Both the position numbers and the translations under genes were made by a program. Positions 29,486 through 38,451 of a stretch of DNA of 40,915 bases are shown piece after piece; positions within the stretch are counted from its first letter, which is position 1, and each line of letters starts with the position of its first letter. The stretch covers positions 1 to 40,915 of the forward strand of contig JACPNG010000010.1 of NCBI GenBank assembly GCA_016185605.1, read 5' to 3'. The stretch is from Candidatus Woesearchaeota archaeon (GTDB lineage Archaea > Nanobdellota > Nanobdellia > SCGC-AAA011-G17 > JACPNG01). Under the pieces are notes generated by a model, which did not search any database, was not told the origin of the DNA, and saw nothing but the letters and a program-made list of their open reading frames with translations.

Positions 29486-29774
29486 GGGGAATTCCTTTTA
29501 TTTTTATTATATGTTCTTTAATGATGATTCCATTCTTTAATGCAAGATTAATTGATTTCTTTCCTACTATGTTTAAGATTTCTGCTTTTTTCATAACATC
29601 TAAAGCTTCATCTTCATTCATTTTTTTCCCTTTGTAGAATTCTTCTGACACATCTAATCTAAAATTTTTATCCTCAAATTTTTTATTTATCAAGTCCTCA
29701 TCGCAAACAGCTGCAATATCCCTATCTTGCGATTTGTGAATTTTAACAAGTATTTTATTATTTTTTCCAGGCAT
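29469..29774 (-). CDS. DUF424 family protein
   Basis: A 101-residue protein of the small archaeal DUF424 family: ILVKIHKSQDRDIAAVCDEDLINKKFEDKNFRLDVSEEFYKGKKMNEDEALDVMKKAEILNIVGKKSINLALKNGII ... IKGIPHAQLF. Function unknown; in archaea it is often next to aIF2-beta, NMD3 and aIF1A, which suggests a translation-related role. It overlaps the genes on both sides by 17 bases. Confidence 0.82.
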   Translation of the reverse strand: MPGKNNKILVKIHKSQDRDIAAVCDEDLINKKFEDKNFRLDVSEEFYKGKKMNEDEALDVMKKAEILNIVGKKSINLALKNGIIIKEHIIKIKGIPHAQLF

Positions 29775-30189
29775 TTTCTATACTCTTAAGGCTTTTTATC
29801 ACTTCATTCTTTGTAGTTGGCCATGACTTGCAGAAATCCCTTATGAAATCTGCTATTGATTTTTCATTTTCAAGCTCTTTGTATAATATCTGATGGTAAA
29901 TAATTGATATTTTTTTATATAAGGCTGCTACTTCTTCTTTTTCAGCTTCTTTAAGGTTGTTCATTTCTGTCATTGAATGCATAGAAGGAGATGGATTAAA
30001 TACCGGCTCAAGATAATTTAGAAATGTTCCTAATCTGGATAATATCATTCTCAAGATTGCTTTTATTAATATTCCTGACTCATCAACTTTTAAGACGCTT
30101 ATCTCAAATTCACCATCCATGAATTCGAAACTAGGCAGATTGTATTTTTTTGCTAGTTTTTCATATTCTGACTTTAATTTCTCATTCAT
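29758..30189 (-). CDS. Hypothetical protein between aIF2-beta and DUF424
   Basis: A 143-residue protein that I do not recognise. It has a short N-terminal helical part, two strands (FEISVLKVDESGILIKAILRMILSRLGTFLNYLEPVF) and then long helices with a conserved-looking KSWPTTKNEVIKSLKSIENAWKK end. No membrane span, no cysteines in zinc patterns. It overlaps aIF2-beta by 4 bases and DUF424 by 17, so it belongs to the translation-factor operon. Confidence 0.6.
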   Translation of the reverse strand: MNEKLKSEYEKLAKKYNLPSFEFMDGEFEISVLKVDESGILIKAILRMILSRLGTFLNYLEPVFNPSPSMHSMTEMNNLKEAEKEEVAALYKKISIIYHQILYKELENEKSIADFIRDFCKSWPTTKNEVIKSLKSIENAWKK

Positions 30190-30602
30190 GCTTTACTTCT
30201 TATTGGGTGCTTAGCTCCGCAAACAGTGCATTTTAGCATTAGAATTTTATCCTCTTTTACCACAATTGTATCTGGTTTTCCGCATTCTAAACAGATAACA
30301 TACTCTTTGGCAAATTGCTCTATTTTTGTGTTTATTAAAGATGCATTTATTTTTCTGCCTAATATTAATCTTGGACCGTCTATTTCAGCCGGGGTAGCTA
30401 ATTCTCTCTGAAGATATTTTAATAACTGCTCTTGTTCTCTTCCAAAGGTGCTCGCTATCTGGTTAAAATTAGATATTACTGTCTTTGAGCCTTGTATATG
30501 GCCTCTGACTTTTGGGACCTCAAATCTTTCCTTATTGGATATTTTTTCTGGAAGAGAATTCCTTGCTTTTTCTAATATTTTGTCATAATCATAGTTTGTC
30601 AT
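30186..30602 (-). CDS. Translation initiation factor aIF2 beta
   Basis: A 138-residue subunit of the initiator-tRNA carrier aIF2. FEVPKVRGHIQGSKTVISNFNQIASTFGREQEQLLKYLQRELATPAEIDGPRLILGRKIN is the core; the C-terminal zinc ribbon has CLECGKPDT and CTVCGAKHPIR. Alpha and gamma subunits are not in this window. A TATA-like ATTTTTAAAT lies about 23 bases before the ATG. Confidence 0.95.
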   Translation of the reverse strand: MTNYDYDKILEKARNSLPEKISNKERFEVPKVRGHIQGSKTVISNFNQIASTFGREQEQLLKYLQRELATPAEIDGPRLILGRKINASLINTKIEQFAKEYVICLECGKPDTIVVKEDKILMLKCTVCGAKHPIRSKA

Positions 30603-30633
30603 TGAGTTTAGTAAAGAATTAGATTTAAAAATC

Positions 30634-31302
30634 TTACTCTAATATCTTCAGATACTGCGGCTTGGGCTGGTATATCTCGCCTTCTTTTAAAAGTTCATTT
30701 AGTATCTGTTCAGCTTCTTGTCCCAATCCTGATTTTTCAACAACCTCATCTATCTTAACTCCCTGCTCATTGCTCAAAGATTCAATTATCTCTAAAATTT
30801 TCTTTCTTGAGACAGAAACATATGGATCATTAACCTCTATTTCTTTTTCTTCTATAACTTGTTCTTTTGATTCCATGATTAATGGTCTGCCGAATTCCTT
30901 GAATAACTCTAATTTTCTTAACATCTCAATATTGGGATTATCAATTAACTTAACAATTTCCGGAATTAAATATATTTCATCATTAAACTGCCTTATTTTT
31001 CCTATAACCAAGACCATGTCTCCTTGATTTATGTCTTGCAATAATCTTGTATCTTCATTCCATGCCTTTAATCTTATAGAAAAACTTCCATCATCCAATG
31101 TTATTGACAAGTAATTTCCGTCCTGGCTTTCATATTTAAAAGTGACATTTCCTATAAGATTAACCCTTGATATTTTGTATCCATTAGTTTCTATGTAATC
31201 TGATTGGAATTCTTCCTCTCTTTTAATGAATGTCCCATTCAGAAGATTAGACAGCCATATCTTATATGCTACATTTCTTTTCTGCATCTGTGTTTTTTCC
31301 AT
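30634..31302 (-). CDS. RPA-like single-stranded DNA-binding protein, OB fold plus winged helix
   Basis: A 222-residue protein with an OB fold at about 45-130 (RVNLIGNVTFKYESQDGNYLSITLDDGSFSIRLKAWNEDTRLLQDINQGDMVLVIGKIRQFNDEIYLIPEIVK) and a C-terminal winged helix (about 155-222, ending EQILNELLKEGEIYQPKPQYLKIL). This is the RPA32/RPA2 plan. It begins one base after the MCM stop, and its C-terminal winged helix resembles that of MCM, so it likely coats or loads ssDNA at the fork. Confidence 0.85.
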   Translation of the reverse strand: MEKTQMQKRNVAYKIWLSNLLNGTFIKREEEFQSDYIETNGYKISRVNLIGNVTFKYESQDGNYLSITLDDGSFSIRLKAWNEDTRLLQDINQGDMVLVIGKIRQFNDEIYLIPEIVKLIDNPNIEMLRKLELFKEFGRPLIMESKEQVIEEKEIEVNDPYVSVSRKKILEIIESLSNEQGVKIDEVVEKSGLGQEAEQILNELLKEGEIYQPKPQYLKILE

Positions 31303-31303
31303 C

Positions 31304-33313
31304 TTATAATTTTGAGATTATACCCCTTTGCGGCTCAAATATTTCTCCTTCTCTTTTTAATTTTTCCAGGATTTCCTCAACTTGTTCATCTTTTATATTC
31401 CTTGATTTTGCCATCTCCAGGATTTCTGTTATTGGAATATTCTTTCCTATCTTGCTTTCTAGGTCATTTATTATTTCTCTTACAACAAATATCCTCGATC
31501 TTTCAGATGCTGGAATTCCAGTAGATATAATATCAATATCAATCTGTTTTGTCTGATGGTCATATCCTACATTCATTAGACAGTATTTTAACAATTCAAT
31601 TGCCCTTTTAGCGTCTTTTTTAGTTACTTTGTCATCTAATCTTATTCTTGCTGAGGCTTCAGCTAATCTTACTAAAGCTTCTAATTGCCTGGCTGAAATT
31701 GGTATCGGCTTGATTACCTCTCCAGTCTGTCCAGATGACCTTAATTCAACATAGAATTTTTTTATTTCATTAAAAGCTTCATCAGTTAGATAAGGAAATA
31801 TTTTCTGCTTTGAATAAGCTATATATTTTTTAAGAAGCTTTGTCGGAATTTCACTTGAAATTGAGGTTGGTTCCTGCTGAAGTTTTAGAATATGCTTTGC
31901 AATCTTTTCGTCTATTTCTTTGTTTGGAAGATCCCTTATAACAAAGATTAAGTCAAACCTATTTATTAGAGTAGAGGGCATATTTATCTGTGTTGCAATT
32001 GGCTGATAAGAGTCAAATCTTCCTAATTTTGGATTAGCTGCAGCTAAAACAGTAGTTTCTGACCTTAATGTTGCCTGGATATTTGCTTTTGAGATGCTAA
32101 TTGTTTGTTGCTCCATCCCTTCGTGCAATGCTGAACTGTCTTCTGTAGATAACTTGTCTAATTCATCTAGACAAGCTATTCCAAAATTGCTAAGCACCAT
32201 GGCTCCTGCTTCCAATGCCCAGCCCTTAAGAAATTCATCCCTGACTACAGATGCTGTTAAACCAGCACTAGTTGATCCTTTTCCGCTTACATATCTTGCT
32301 TTTGGTGCAGCTTTAGAAACAAATTTTAATATCTGGCTTTTTCCAGATCCAGGATCTCCAACTAAGAGCATATGAATATCTCCTCTTGACCTTGTGCCAT
32401 CTTCTCTAATCTTTTTAACACCGCCCATTATCTGTAATAAGATTGCCTCTTTTACCCTTTCATGACCATATATTGAGGGGGCTATACTGCTAATCAACCT
32501 TTCATAAACCCTTGGATCTTTTGATAATTTTTGTATTTCTTTTAATTCTTCTTCATCAATATCTACCTCTTCAAAGCTTTGCTCTAATGGCTCTATATAA
32601 TTTGATTCAGCTATTAAATCATATCTTATTGATTGCGCTCCGGATTTAAGCATAACAGGAACTTCCTTTATTACTCCATTAACCCTTATTTTACTTCCTG
32701 GAGTGGTTTTCTTCTCCATAATAGGCTCAACTAAATCTTCCTTGAGAAAAACAGCCAGTCTTTTTGGCTGCTCCCCGCCTTCTAAATCCTCTGGAGCCTC
32801 TTCAACAATTAATCTCTGGGCATCAACTAAATCTTTGTTTAATAATCTGAATTTTCCTCTTCTTCCACAACTGCATCTTGTTGGTTCCTTAAATCTTGAG
32901 TCAATCTGCAATATTGAGATTATATTTCCGCAACTTGGACATTCAAATCTAGCAGAAACTACCTGGGGCCTTATATCAGATGATTGTCTGACAATTCCAG
33001 TAAATGTAAGAAACCTATCAAGATGCTCTGATCTTATGTCTTTTATCATAATTTCCTGGGATTTGGGAAGATTCCTAAATCTTATTCTAAATGTTTTTTT
33101 AACTTCAAAATTTTCAAGGGATAATTCTGCTGATTTTATGGTATTTTCAGGATCATCTAATACGTCTTCAGCTAGTTCTGGGTCTGACTCTGCTAAAATC
33201 CTAAAATCCAATACTAAGAATTTCCTGCCCTTGTTTATTGAATTATGCAACTCTTTCTTGTAGTTACTATCAATAAACTCCTGAAACCTCTCTATTTGTT
33301 GTTGAGCTTCCAT
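31304..33313 (-). CDS. mcm: Replicative helicase MCM
   Basis: A 669-residue MCM. The N-domain has a zinc site C125, C128, C147, C149 (CPSCG ... CSCG). The AAA+ domain has Walker A GDPGSGKSQ (319-327), Walker B ACLDELDK (D383, E384), sensor region LAAANPKLGRFD and arginine-finger region INRFDLIFV. The C-terminal winged helix ends EEILEKLKREGEIFEPQRGIISKL. A TATA box is centred about 25 bases before the ATG. Confidence 0.97.
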   Translation of the reverse strand: MEAQQQIERFQEFIDSNYKKELHNSINKGRKFLVLDFRILAESDPELAEDVLDDPENTIKSAELSLENFEVKKTFRIRFRNLPKSQEIMIKDIRSEHLDRFLTFTGIVRQSSDIRPQVVSARFECPSCGNIISILQIDSRFKEPTRCSCGRRGKFRLLNKDLVDAQRLIVEEAPEDLEGGEQPKRLAVFLKEDLVEPIMEKKTTPGSKIRVNGVIKEVPVMLKSGAQSIRYDLIAESNYIEPLEQSFEEVDIDEEELKEIQKLSKDPRVYERLISSIAPSIYGHERVKEAILLQIMGGVKKIREDGTRSRGDIHMLLVGDPGSGKSQILKFVSKAAPKARYVSGKGSTSAGLTASVVRDEFLKGWALEAGAMVLSNFGIACLDELDKLSTEDSSALHEGMEQQTISISKANIQATLRSETTVLAAANPKLGRFDSYQPIATQINMPSTLINRFDLIFVIRDLPNKEIDEKIAKHILKLQQEPTSISSEIPTKLLKKYIAYSKQKIFPYLTDEAFNEIKKFYVELRSSGQTGEVIKPIPISARQLEALVRLAEASARIRLDDKVTKKDAKRAIELLKYCLMNVGYDHQTKQIDIDIISTGIPASERSRIFVVREIINDLESKIGKNIPITEILEMAKSRNIKDEQVEEILEKLKREGEIFEPQRGIISKL

Positions 33314-33333
33314 TCTCGTGAAGAAATTAATGG

Positions 33334-33342
33334 ATTATAAAT
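33334..33342 (-). promoter_or_regulatory. TATA box of MCM, leaderless
   Basis: Minus-strand ATTTATAAT is centred about 25 bases before the MCM ATG, between mcm and the TBP gene. Confidence 0.5.
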
Positions 33343-33366
33343 CTTTATTGTGGTTTAAAGATATTA

Positions 33367-33966
33367 TTATTTTATATGCTTCTTAAGGTGAATTATTAAT
33401 TTATCCACAGCTTCATGAAGCTTTTTCTCTGATTTTGTTCCGGTGCAGACAATTTTTCCATTACTGAATAATAAAAATGTGGCGTTTGTTCCTGTTAATT
33501 TAAATACTAATCCAGGGAATTGCTCTGGTTCATATTCTGTATTGTCTAATGTCATTGCTAATGAGTTTAAATTTAAGTCCATTCCAATATATCCAGAAGC
33601 TACCATATTCTGGACTTTTATCTCTTTTAATACTTTATCTACTTTAATTCTTATATTTATCTTTTCAATATTTTTTATTATTGCCCTTATAGAATCCTTG
33701 ACTTTTGACATTGACTTGGCTCCTGTGCAAACTACTTTGCCAGAGCTAAAAATCAAAGCAGATGTCTTTGGCTCTTTTATACGCATTACTAATCCCGGAA
33801 ACTGCTCTGGATTATATTCTGTATTGGGCAATGTCTCAGCTAATTTGATTAAAGGAATATCCTGCCATAATGTTGTTGTTGCCACAATATTCTGAAGTTT
33901 TACTTCTTTTTTTGATTTTTTAGAATCCTTTGATGATTTTTTTACTCTTGCTTTTAGTCTTGCTAT
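33367..33966 (-). CDS. tbp: TATA-binding protein TBP, apparent non-AUG start
   Basis: The general transcription factor TBP, with its two repeats: EVKLQNIVATTTLWQDIPLIKLAETLPNTEYNPEQFPGLV and EIKVQNMVASGYIGMDLNLNSLAMTLDNTEYEPEQFPGLV. The ORF-track GTG at 33885 is the valine of QNIVA, inside the first strand, so it cannot be the real start. The frame is open upstream for 35 more codons to a TAA at 33993-33991 but has no ATG, GTG or TTG. The best candidate is ATA at 33966, six bases after GGGGGG, giving M-ARLKARVKKSSKD and about 199 residues; ATT at 33972 is another. A basic Lys/Ser tail precedes the core. Confidence 0.85.
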   Translation of the reverse strand: MARLKARVKKSSKDSKKSKKEVKLQNIVATTTLWQDIPLIKLAETLPNTEYNPEQFPGLVMRIKEPKTSALIFSSGKVVCTGAKSMSKVKDSIRAIIKNIEKINIRIKVDKVLKEIKVQNMVASGYIGMDLNLNSLAMTLDNTEYEPEQFPGLVFKLTGTNATFLLFSNGKIVCTGTKSEKKLHEAVDKLIIHLKKHIK

Positions 33967-33972
33967 TTTAAT

Positions 33973-33978
33973 CCCCCC
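33973..33978 (-). promoter_or_regulatory. G-run ribosome-binding site before TBP
   Basis: GGGGGG followed by ATTAAA and then ATA. In a region with almost no G-runs this is a plausible Shine-Dalgarno site for a non-AUG start of TBP. Confidence 0.4.
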
Positions 33979-33988
33979 ACGAAGTTTT

Positions 33989-34020
33989 ATTTATAAATGG
34001 ATAGAAAGATATTTAAATAT
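33989..34020 (-). promoter_or_regulatory. Two TATA-like boxes upstream of TBP
   Basis: Minus-strand ATATTTAAATAT (34009-34020) would start a message near 33988 that includes the G-run. ATTTATAAAT (33989-33998) would start it near 33967, almost at the candidate ATA codon. Choice between leadered and near-leaderless messages is open; TBP might bind its own promoter. Confidence 0.35.
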
Positions 34021-34050
34021 AGCCTAAAAGGTGTAGTTACTATAAAATTA

Positions 34051-36837
34051 TTATAATTTCGAGACTGAGATTAAAAACTCCTTTCCTTTGATGCTTTCTT
34101 TTGATGAATTTTTGGTTATTTTATCAAAAGAAATCTCTTTGGCTCCAACTTTTTTCTTTATTTCTTTTAAGAATTTTCCAAGATTATAATCTGTTTTTAA
34201 CCCTAAAATTACCTTATCCTGTTTCTTTAAGCCAATTTTCTTCCTTAATGACTGTATTCTTCTTGTTAATTCCCTTGCAAAGCCTTCTTGCTCCAATTCT
34301 GGAGTTAATTGTGTGTCTAATTCTAATCTAAATTTATTTTGAGCCCTTTCCTTTTCTATTTTTATCTCTTTGACATTAACTTGAGATTGTATTAATGAAC
34401 TTGTTTGTTTAATGGATTTTACTATGGAGTCATCTTCAGTGTAAACTATTAGTTTGCTTAATGGCCATCTAACGCCTATTTGTTTGTTATTCCTTTCATT
34501 TAGGGCTCCCTGGATAATCTCCTTAGTATTTACTATATTAAATTCAATATCCTTATTTATCATTTTTTTATCTGCTGAAGGCCATTCACCAAGATGAACG
34601 CTATTTTTATTATTGTATAAATAATCTGAAATATATGGTGCAAATGGCCCTAATAGCCTGCTTAATCTATCAAAAACATAGCTGAATACATAGCCAATAG
34701 TTTGTTCATCTTCTCTGTCTCTTATCAGTTTTATATATGTACGAGATAAATCTTCATTTACAAATTCTATGAATAAATCTAGGCATTTATGATAGTTATG
34801 TTTTTCAAGCTCTTCTGTAACATTATTTATTAGATTATTGGTCTTGGAAATTATCCAATGATCTTCAATCTGCAACTTTGGCTTGTTTGTTGATCTGAAA
34901 TCATTGGAATATTGATAGCAATTCCACAATATATTAAGAAAAGGCATTACTTTTTGATTAACTGAATTTAAACTAAATCTTTTTTGGTCTCCTGGCTCAT
35001 TAACGCAGAATTGCAATCTAGTTGCATCAACCCCAACTGTATTGAACATCTCCCAGGGATTAATAATATTACCTCGGGTTTTGCTCATCTTTTCGCCATT
35101 CTCATCCACAACATGTCCTGCGCAGACTACATTTTTATATGCGTTTTTACCAAATAATATTGTTCCAAGGACATGCAGTGTATAAAACCATCCCCTTGTT
35201 TGATCTATTGCCTCTGCTATAAAATCATAAGGAAAACTCTTGTTGAAAATTTCCTTATTTTCAAATGGATAATGATACTGGGCAAATGGGGCTGCTCCAG
35301 AGTCATACCAGCAATCAATTACATCTGGTATGCGCGACATTAATGAATTGCATTTATTGCATTTAATTTTAATCTCATCAATTCCAGGCTTATGCAAATC
35401 AATTTCTTTTTTTGTGTTTGATTTTTCTTTCAATTCACTTATGCTACCAATTATTATCTCATTTTTGCATTCGTTGCAACGCCATATTGGCAGCGGTGTG
35501 CCCCAGAATTTCTTTCTGCTAAGAGCCCAGTCTTTTGCCCCTTCCAGCCAATTGCCAAATCTCCCTTCCTTGATGTGTTTTGGCACCCAGTTTATGTTGT
35601 TATTATTAATAATTAATTGCTCACGAATAGAACTGACTTTTATGAACCAAGAAACCATTGCATAATATATTAAAGGAGTATCGCAACGCCAGCAAAAAGG
35701 ATAATCGTGCTCATAATTTTCTTTTTTGAATAGATGTTTATTTTTATCAAGATGATCTATAATTTTTGGATCAGCATCCTTGACAAATAATCCCTTAAAA
35801 TCATGAACCTCTTCTGTAAAACGGCCATTTTCATTAACTGGTTTGACAAATCCAATTTTATTTGACTTGCAGGATTCATAATCATCCTCTCCAAATGCAG
35901 GTGCCAGATGTATTATGCCTGTTCCTTCTTCACTAGAGACAAAGTCAACCAATAAAACTCTAAATGAATTTTTTAAATCTTTGAAATATGGAAATAATGG
36001 CTTATATCTCAAATTTTTAACCTTCTCTCCTTTGAACTCTTCAATTATTTTCGGATTTTTAAAAAATTTATTAACTAGATTTTTTAATAAGATATATTCT
36101 TCATTTTCATGCTTTACAACAGCATAGATTAGATTTTTGTCCAGGCCCAAAGCAAGATTGCTTGGCAGAGTCCACGGTGTTGTTGTGAATGCTAAAAAAT
36201 ATCTATTCTTTGTATTTTCTACTCTAAATTTTACATATATTGCAGGCTCAGATATTTTTTTATAGCCGAGGGCAACTTCATGGCTGCTTAAAGGGGTTTC
36301 GCATCTTGGACATAGTGGAACTACTTTATATCCTTCGTACAGCATTTTTTTATTATATAATTCTTTTAAAGACCACCACACACTTTCCATGTATTTATTG
36401 TCTAATGTTATATATGGGTTGTCCAAATCCACCCAGAAGGCCATCTTGTCAGTCAGCTTATTCCATTCATTAATATAGGAAAATACACTATCATTGCATT
36501 CTTTGTTAAATTTTTTTATGCCATAATTTAATATCTCCTTCTTTGAGTTTAATTTCAAGGCTTTTTCAACCTGAACTTCTACAGGCAATCCATGGCAGTC
36601 CCAGCCGCCTTTTCTTGGAACAGTATAACCCTGCATGTATTTAAATCTGCAAAATAAATCTTTGAAGACTCTAACCTCGACATGATGCAATCCAGGAGGG
36701 GCATTTGCTGTTGGAGGACCTTCTAAAAAAGAATAAAGCTTTCTTTTAGGATTATACTGTAAGCTTTTTTTAATTTCTTTCTTGTTTTTTTTCCATATTT
36801 TAGCTGTTTCTTCTTCTACTTTTTTGAAATCATACAT
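34051..36837 (-). CDS. ileS: Isoleucyl-tRNA synthetase
   Basis: A 928-residue class I synthetase. The N-terminus has LEGPPTANAPPGLHHVEVRVFKDLF, where the HIGH motif is the HHVE variant, then RKGGWDCHGLPVEVQVEKAL. The editing domain has the TTPWTLPSNLALGLD pattern, and KMSKS is GEKMSKTRGN (about residue 580), preceded by WFYTLHVLGT. A zinc-type CNECKN / CNKCNS pair lies at about 450-510. The anticodon-binding and C-terminal domains are intact. It charges tRNA-Ile, whose GAT gene is in this window. Confidence 0.95.
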   Translation of the reverse strand: MYDFKKVEEETAKIWKKNKKEIKKSLQYNPKRKLYSFLEGPPTANAPPGLHHVEVRVFKDLFCRFKYMQGYTVPRKGGWDCHGLPVEVQVEKALKLNSKKEILNYGIKKFNKECNDSVFSYINEWNKLTDKMAFWVDLDNPYITLDNKYMESVWWSLKELYNKKMLYEGYKVVPLCPRCETPLSSHEVALGYKKISEPAIYVKFRVENTKNRYFLAFTTTPWTLPSNLALGLDKNLIYAVVKHENEEYILLKNLVNKFFKNPKIIEEFKGEKVKNLRYKPLFPYFKDLKNSFRVLLVDFVSSEEGTGIIHLAPAFGEDDYESCKSNKIGFVKPVNENGRFTEEVHDFKGLFVKDADPKIIDHLDKNKHLFKKENYEHDYPFCWRCDTPLIYYAMVSWFIKVSSIREQLIINNNNINWVPKHIKEGRFGNWLEGAKDWALSRKKFWGTPLPIWRCNECKNEIIIGSISELKEKSNTKKEIDLHKPGIDEIKIKCNKCNSLMSRIPDVIDCWYDSGAAPFAQYHYPFENKEIFNKSFPYDFIAEAIDQTRGWFYTLHVLGTILFGKNAYKNVVCAGHVVDENGEKMSKTRGNIINPWEMFNTVGVDATRLQFCVNEPGDQKRFSLNSVNQKVMPFLNILWNCYQYSNDFRSTNKPKLQIEDHWIISKTNNLINNVTEELEKHNYHKCLDLFIEFVNEDLSRTYIKLIRDREDEQTIGYVFSYVFDRLSRLLGPFAPYISDYLYNNKNSVHLGEWPSADKKMINKDIEFNIVNTKEIIQGALNERNNKQIGVRWPLSKLIVYTEDDSIVKSIKQTSSLIQSQVNVKEIKIEKERAQNKFRLELDTQLTPELEQEGFARELTRRIQSLRKKIGLKKQDKVILGLKTDYNLGKFLKEIKKKVGAKEISFDKITKNSSKESIKGKEFLISVSKL

Positions 36838-36863
36838 TTTTAACTTCTAACTTAATTAGGCTA

Positions 36864-36873
36864 AATTTATAAA
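36864..36873 (-). promoter_or_regulatory. TATA box of IleRS
   Basis: Minus-strand TTTATAAATT is centred about 32 bases before the ileS ATG, which would leave a leader of a few bases. Confidence 0.4.
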
Positions 36874-36892
36874 ATTTTTCTAATATACAAAA

Positions 36893-36902
36893 TTATATAA
36901 AT
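36893..36902 (+). promoter_or_regulatory. TATA box of the RFC operon, leaderless
   Basis: TTATATAAAT is centred about 25.5 bases before the RFC small-subunit ATG. Confidence 0.5.
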
Positions 36903-36922
36903 AAAGATAAAACAGCACTAAA

Positions 36923-37858
36923 ATGTTATTTACTGAAAAATACAGGCCTAAAAAATTCAATGACATAAAAGGGCAATTAGTTATAGTGGAAAGAATTAAA
37001 GCCATGGTGGAGCAGAAGAATCTTAATAATTTATTATTTGCCGGTCCTGCTGGTGTTGGAAAAACATCACTAATCTTAGTTGCTGCCAGAGAATTATATG
37101 GTGATAATTACCAAGAAAATATCCTTGAGTTAAATGCAAGCGATGAAAGGGGAATAGATATTATAAGAAACAAGGTTAAGGATTTTGCCAGAACAAAATC
37201 TTTTAGTGATATTCCAAAATTATGCATATTAGATGAAGCTGATTCTTTAACTAGAGAGGCTCAGCAGGCATTAAGAAGAACAATGGAAACCTTCTCAAAC
37301 ACATGCAGATTCTGTTTATTGGCAAATTACTCCAGCAAGATAATAGACCCAATACAGAGCAGATGCACAGTATTTAGATTTAAACCATTGGAAAAAGATG
37401 AGATAAAATCAATTATAGAAAATATATCAAAGAATGAGAAATTAAAGATAGATCAAAAAGCAATTGATGCTTTAATTGAAGTCGGAGAAGGTGATGTTAG
37501 GAAGACAGAAAATATATTGCAAAGCTGCGCTGTAATGAATAATAACATAACAGAAGAATTAATTTATGGAATTGTCAGCAGGGCAAAGTCAAAGGACATA
37601 ATTGAAGTATTAAATATGTCAATTAATGGGGATTTTATAAGAGCCAGAGAGAGATTATTGGAAGTTATGCTGCAGCAAGGGCTAAGCGGGATTGATGTTA
37701 TTAAACAAATACATAAAGAGATTTGGAATCTTGATATAAATGACGAAGAAAAGATAAAGCTAATAGACAAATGCGGGGAGATTGAATTTAGAATAGTTGA
37801 AGGAAGCGATGAATTTCTGCAATTGGAAGTTCTATTGGCAAACTTTGTTAGAAAATGA
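36923..37858 (+). CDS. rfcS: Replication factor C small subunit
   Basis: A 311-residue AAA+ clamp-loader subunit that loads PCNA. Start MLFTEKYRPKKFNDIKGQ; Walker A AGPAGVGKTS (about 40-49); Walker B CILDEADSLT (D104, E105); the SRC arginine-finger motif in PIQSRCTVFRF. The C-terminal collar follows. It overlaps the next gene by 4 bases (ATGA). Confidence 0.96.
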   Translation: MLFTEKYRPKKFNDIKGQLVIVERIKAMVEQKNLNNLLFAGPAGVGKTSLILVAARELYGDNYQENILELNASDERGIDIIRNKVKDFARTKSFSDIPKLCILDEADSLTREAQQALRRTMETFSNTCRFCLLANYSSKIIDPIQSRCTVFRFKPLEKDEIKSIIENISKNEKLKIDQKAIDALIEVGEGDVRKTENILQSCAVMNNNITEELIYGIVSRAKSKDIIEVLNMSINGDFIRARERLLEVMLQQGLSGIDVIKQIHKEIWNLDINDEEKIKLIDKCGEIEFRIVEGSDEFLQLEVLLANFVRK

Positions 37859-38451
37859 AAGTAAATTTTTTTTATTCAGTTCCTTATGACAGGATGCTGA
37901 CAGAAATGTCTGGTTTTAATTATTCAGACAAGCAATCAATAGAAGCTAAAAAAAACCTTGTCAAAATAGAGAAAAACTGGAGAATTTCAGAAAAGAAGAT
38001 AGTAAATGAAATAGAGAAAGTAAGTAAGTTAAAATTCAAAAGTGATGTAACTTGTTTTTTAGTAAAAAATATGCATTATAACGCATTATCCCATCCACTG
38101 ACAATAAGGATTCATAGTGATTATGACAAGTTTAATGATGTATTAATGCATGAATTAATTCATGTTATCTTAGTTCAGGATGATAAAAGCAAAGAGCTAT
38201 TATATAATTTAAATATATTATATCCTAAGAGAAATAAATCATTTATCTCCCATCTTCCCCTTTTACTAATTGAGAGGGTTATTATTGAAAAGTTATTTGG
38301 AAGTAAATACTATAATAAGATACTTAAAGAAGACAAAGAAATAGAAGGTATGAATGAAGTCTGGGAAGAAGCAGATAAGTTATATAATAAATTTGAGAAT
38401 TTTGATAAGGGAATTGTAAACTTCTTTAAAAATGAAACTGTTAATAGATAA
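37855..38451 (+). CDS. HExxH putative zinc metalloprotein between the two RFC genes
   Basis: A 198-residue protein I cannot name. It carries a clear zinc-peptidase motif LMHELIHVIL (H99, E100, H103) in a helix, preceded by strand-like LTIRIHSDYDKFNDV, and followed by a helix starting SHLPLLLIERVIIEKLFG that might supply a third ligand. No signal peptide or membrane span, so it is cytosolic. It overlaps rfcS by 4 bases and rfcL by 20, so all three are translated together. Function in replication or PCNA handling is only an inference from position. Confidence 0.65.
   Translation: MKVNFFYSVPYDRMLTEMSGFNYSDKQSIEAKKNLVKIEKNWRISEKKIVNEIEKVSKLKFKSDVTCFLVKNMHYNALSHPLTIRIHSDYDKFNDVLMHELIHVILVQDDKSKELLYNLNILYPKRNKSFISHLPLLLIERVIIEKLFGSKYYNKILKEDKEIEGMNEVWEEADKLYNKFENFDKGIVNFFKNETVNR

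Noticed and set aside
32703-33263. 186-residue plus-strand ORF opposite MCM, and other long shadows such as 4840-5418 and 10567-11016
   Set aside because: They lie fully opposite strong conserved genes, lack family motifs and have no promoter or ribosome-binding support.
33367-33885. GTG at 33885 as the TBP start
   Set aside because: This valine is inside the conserved QNIVA strand; internal comparison with the second repeat shows the fold starts earlier.
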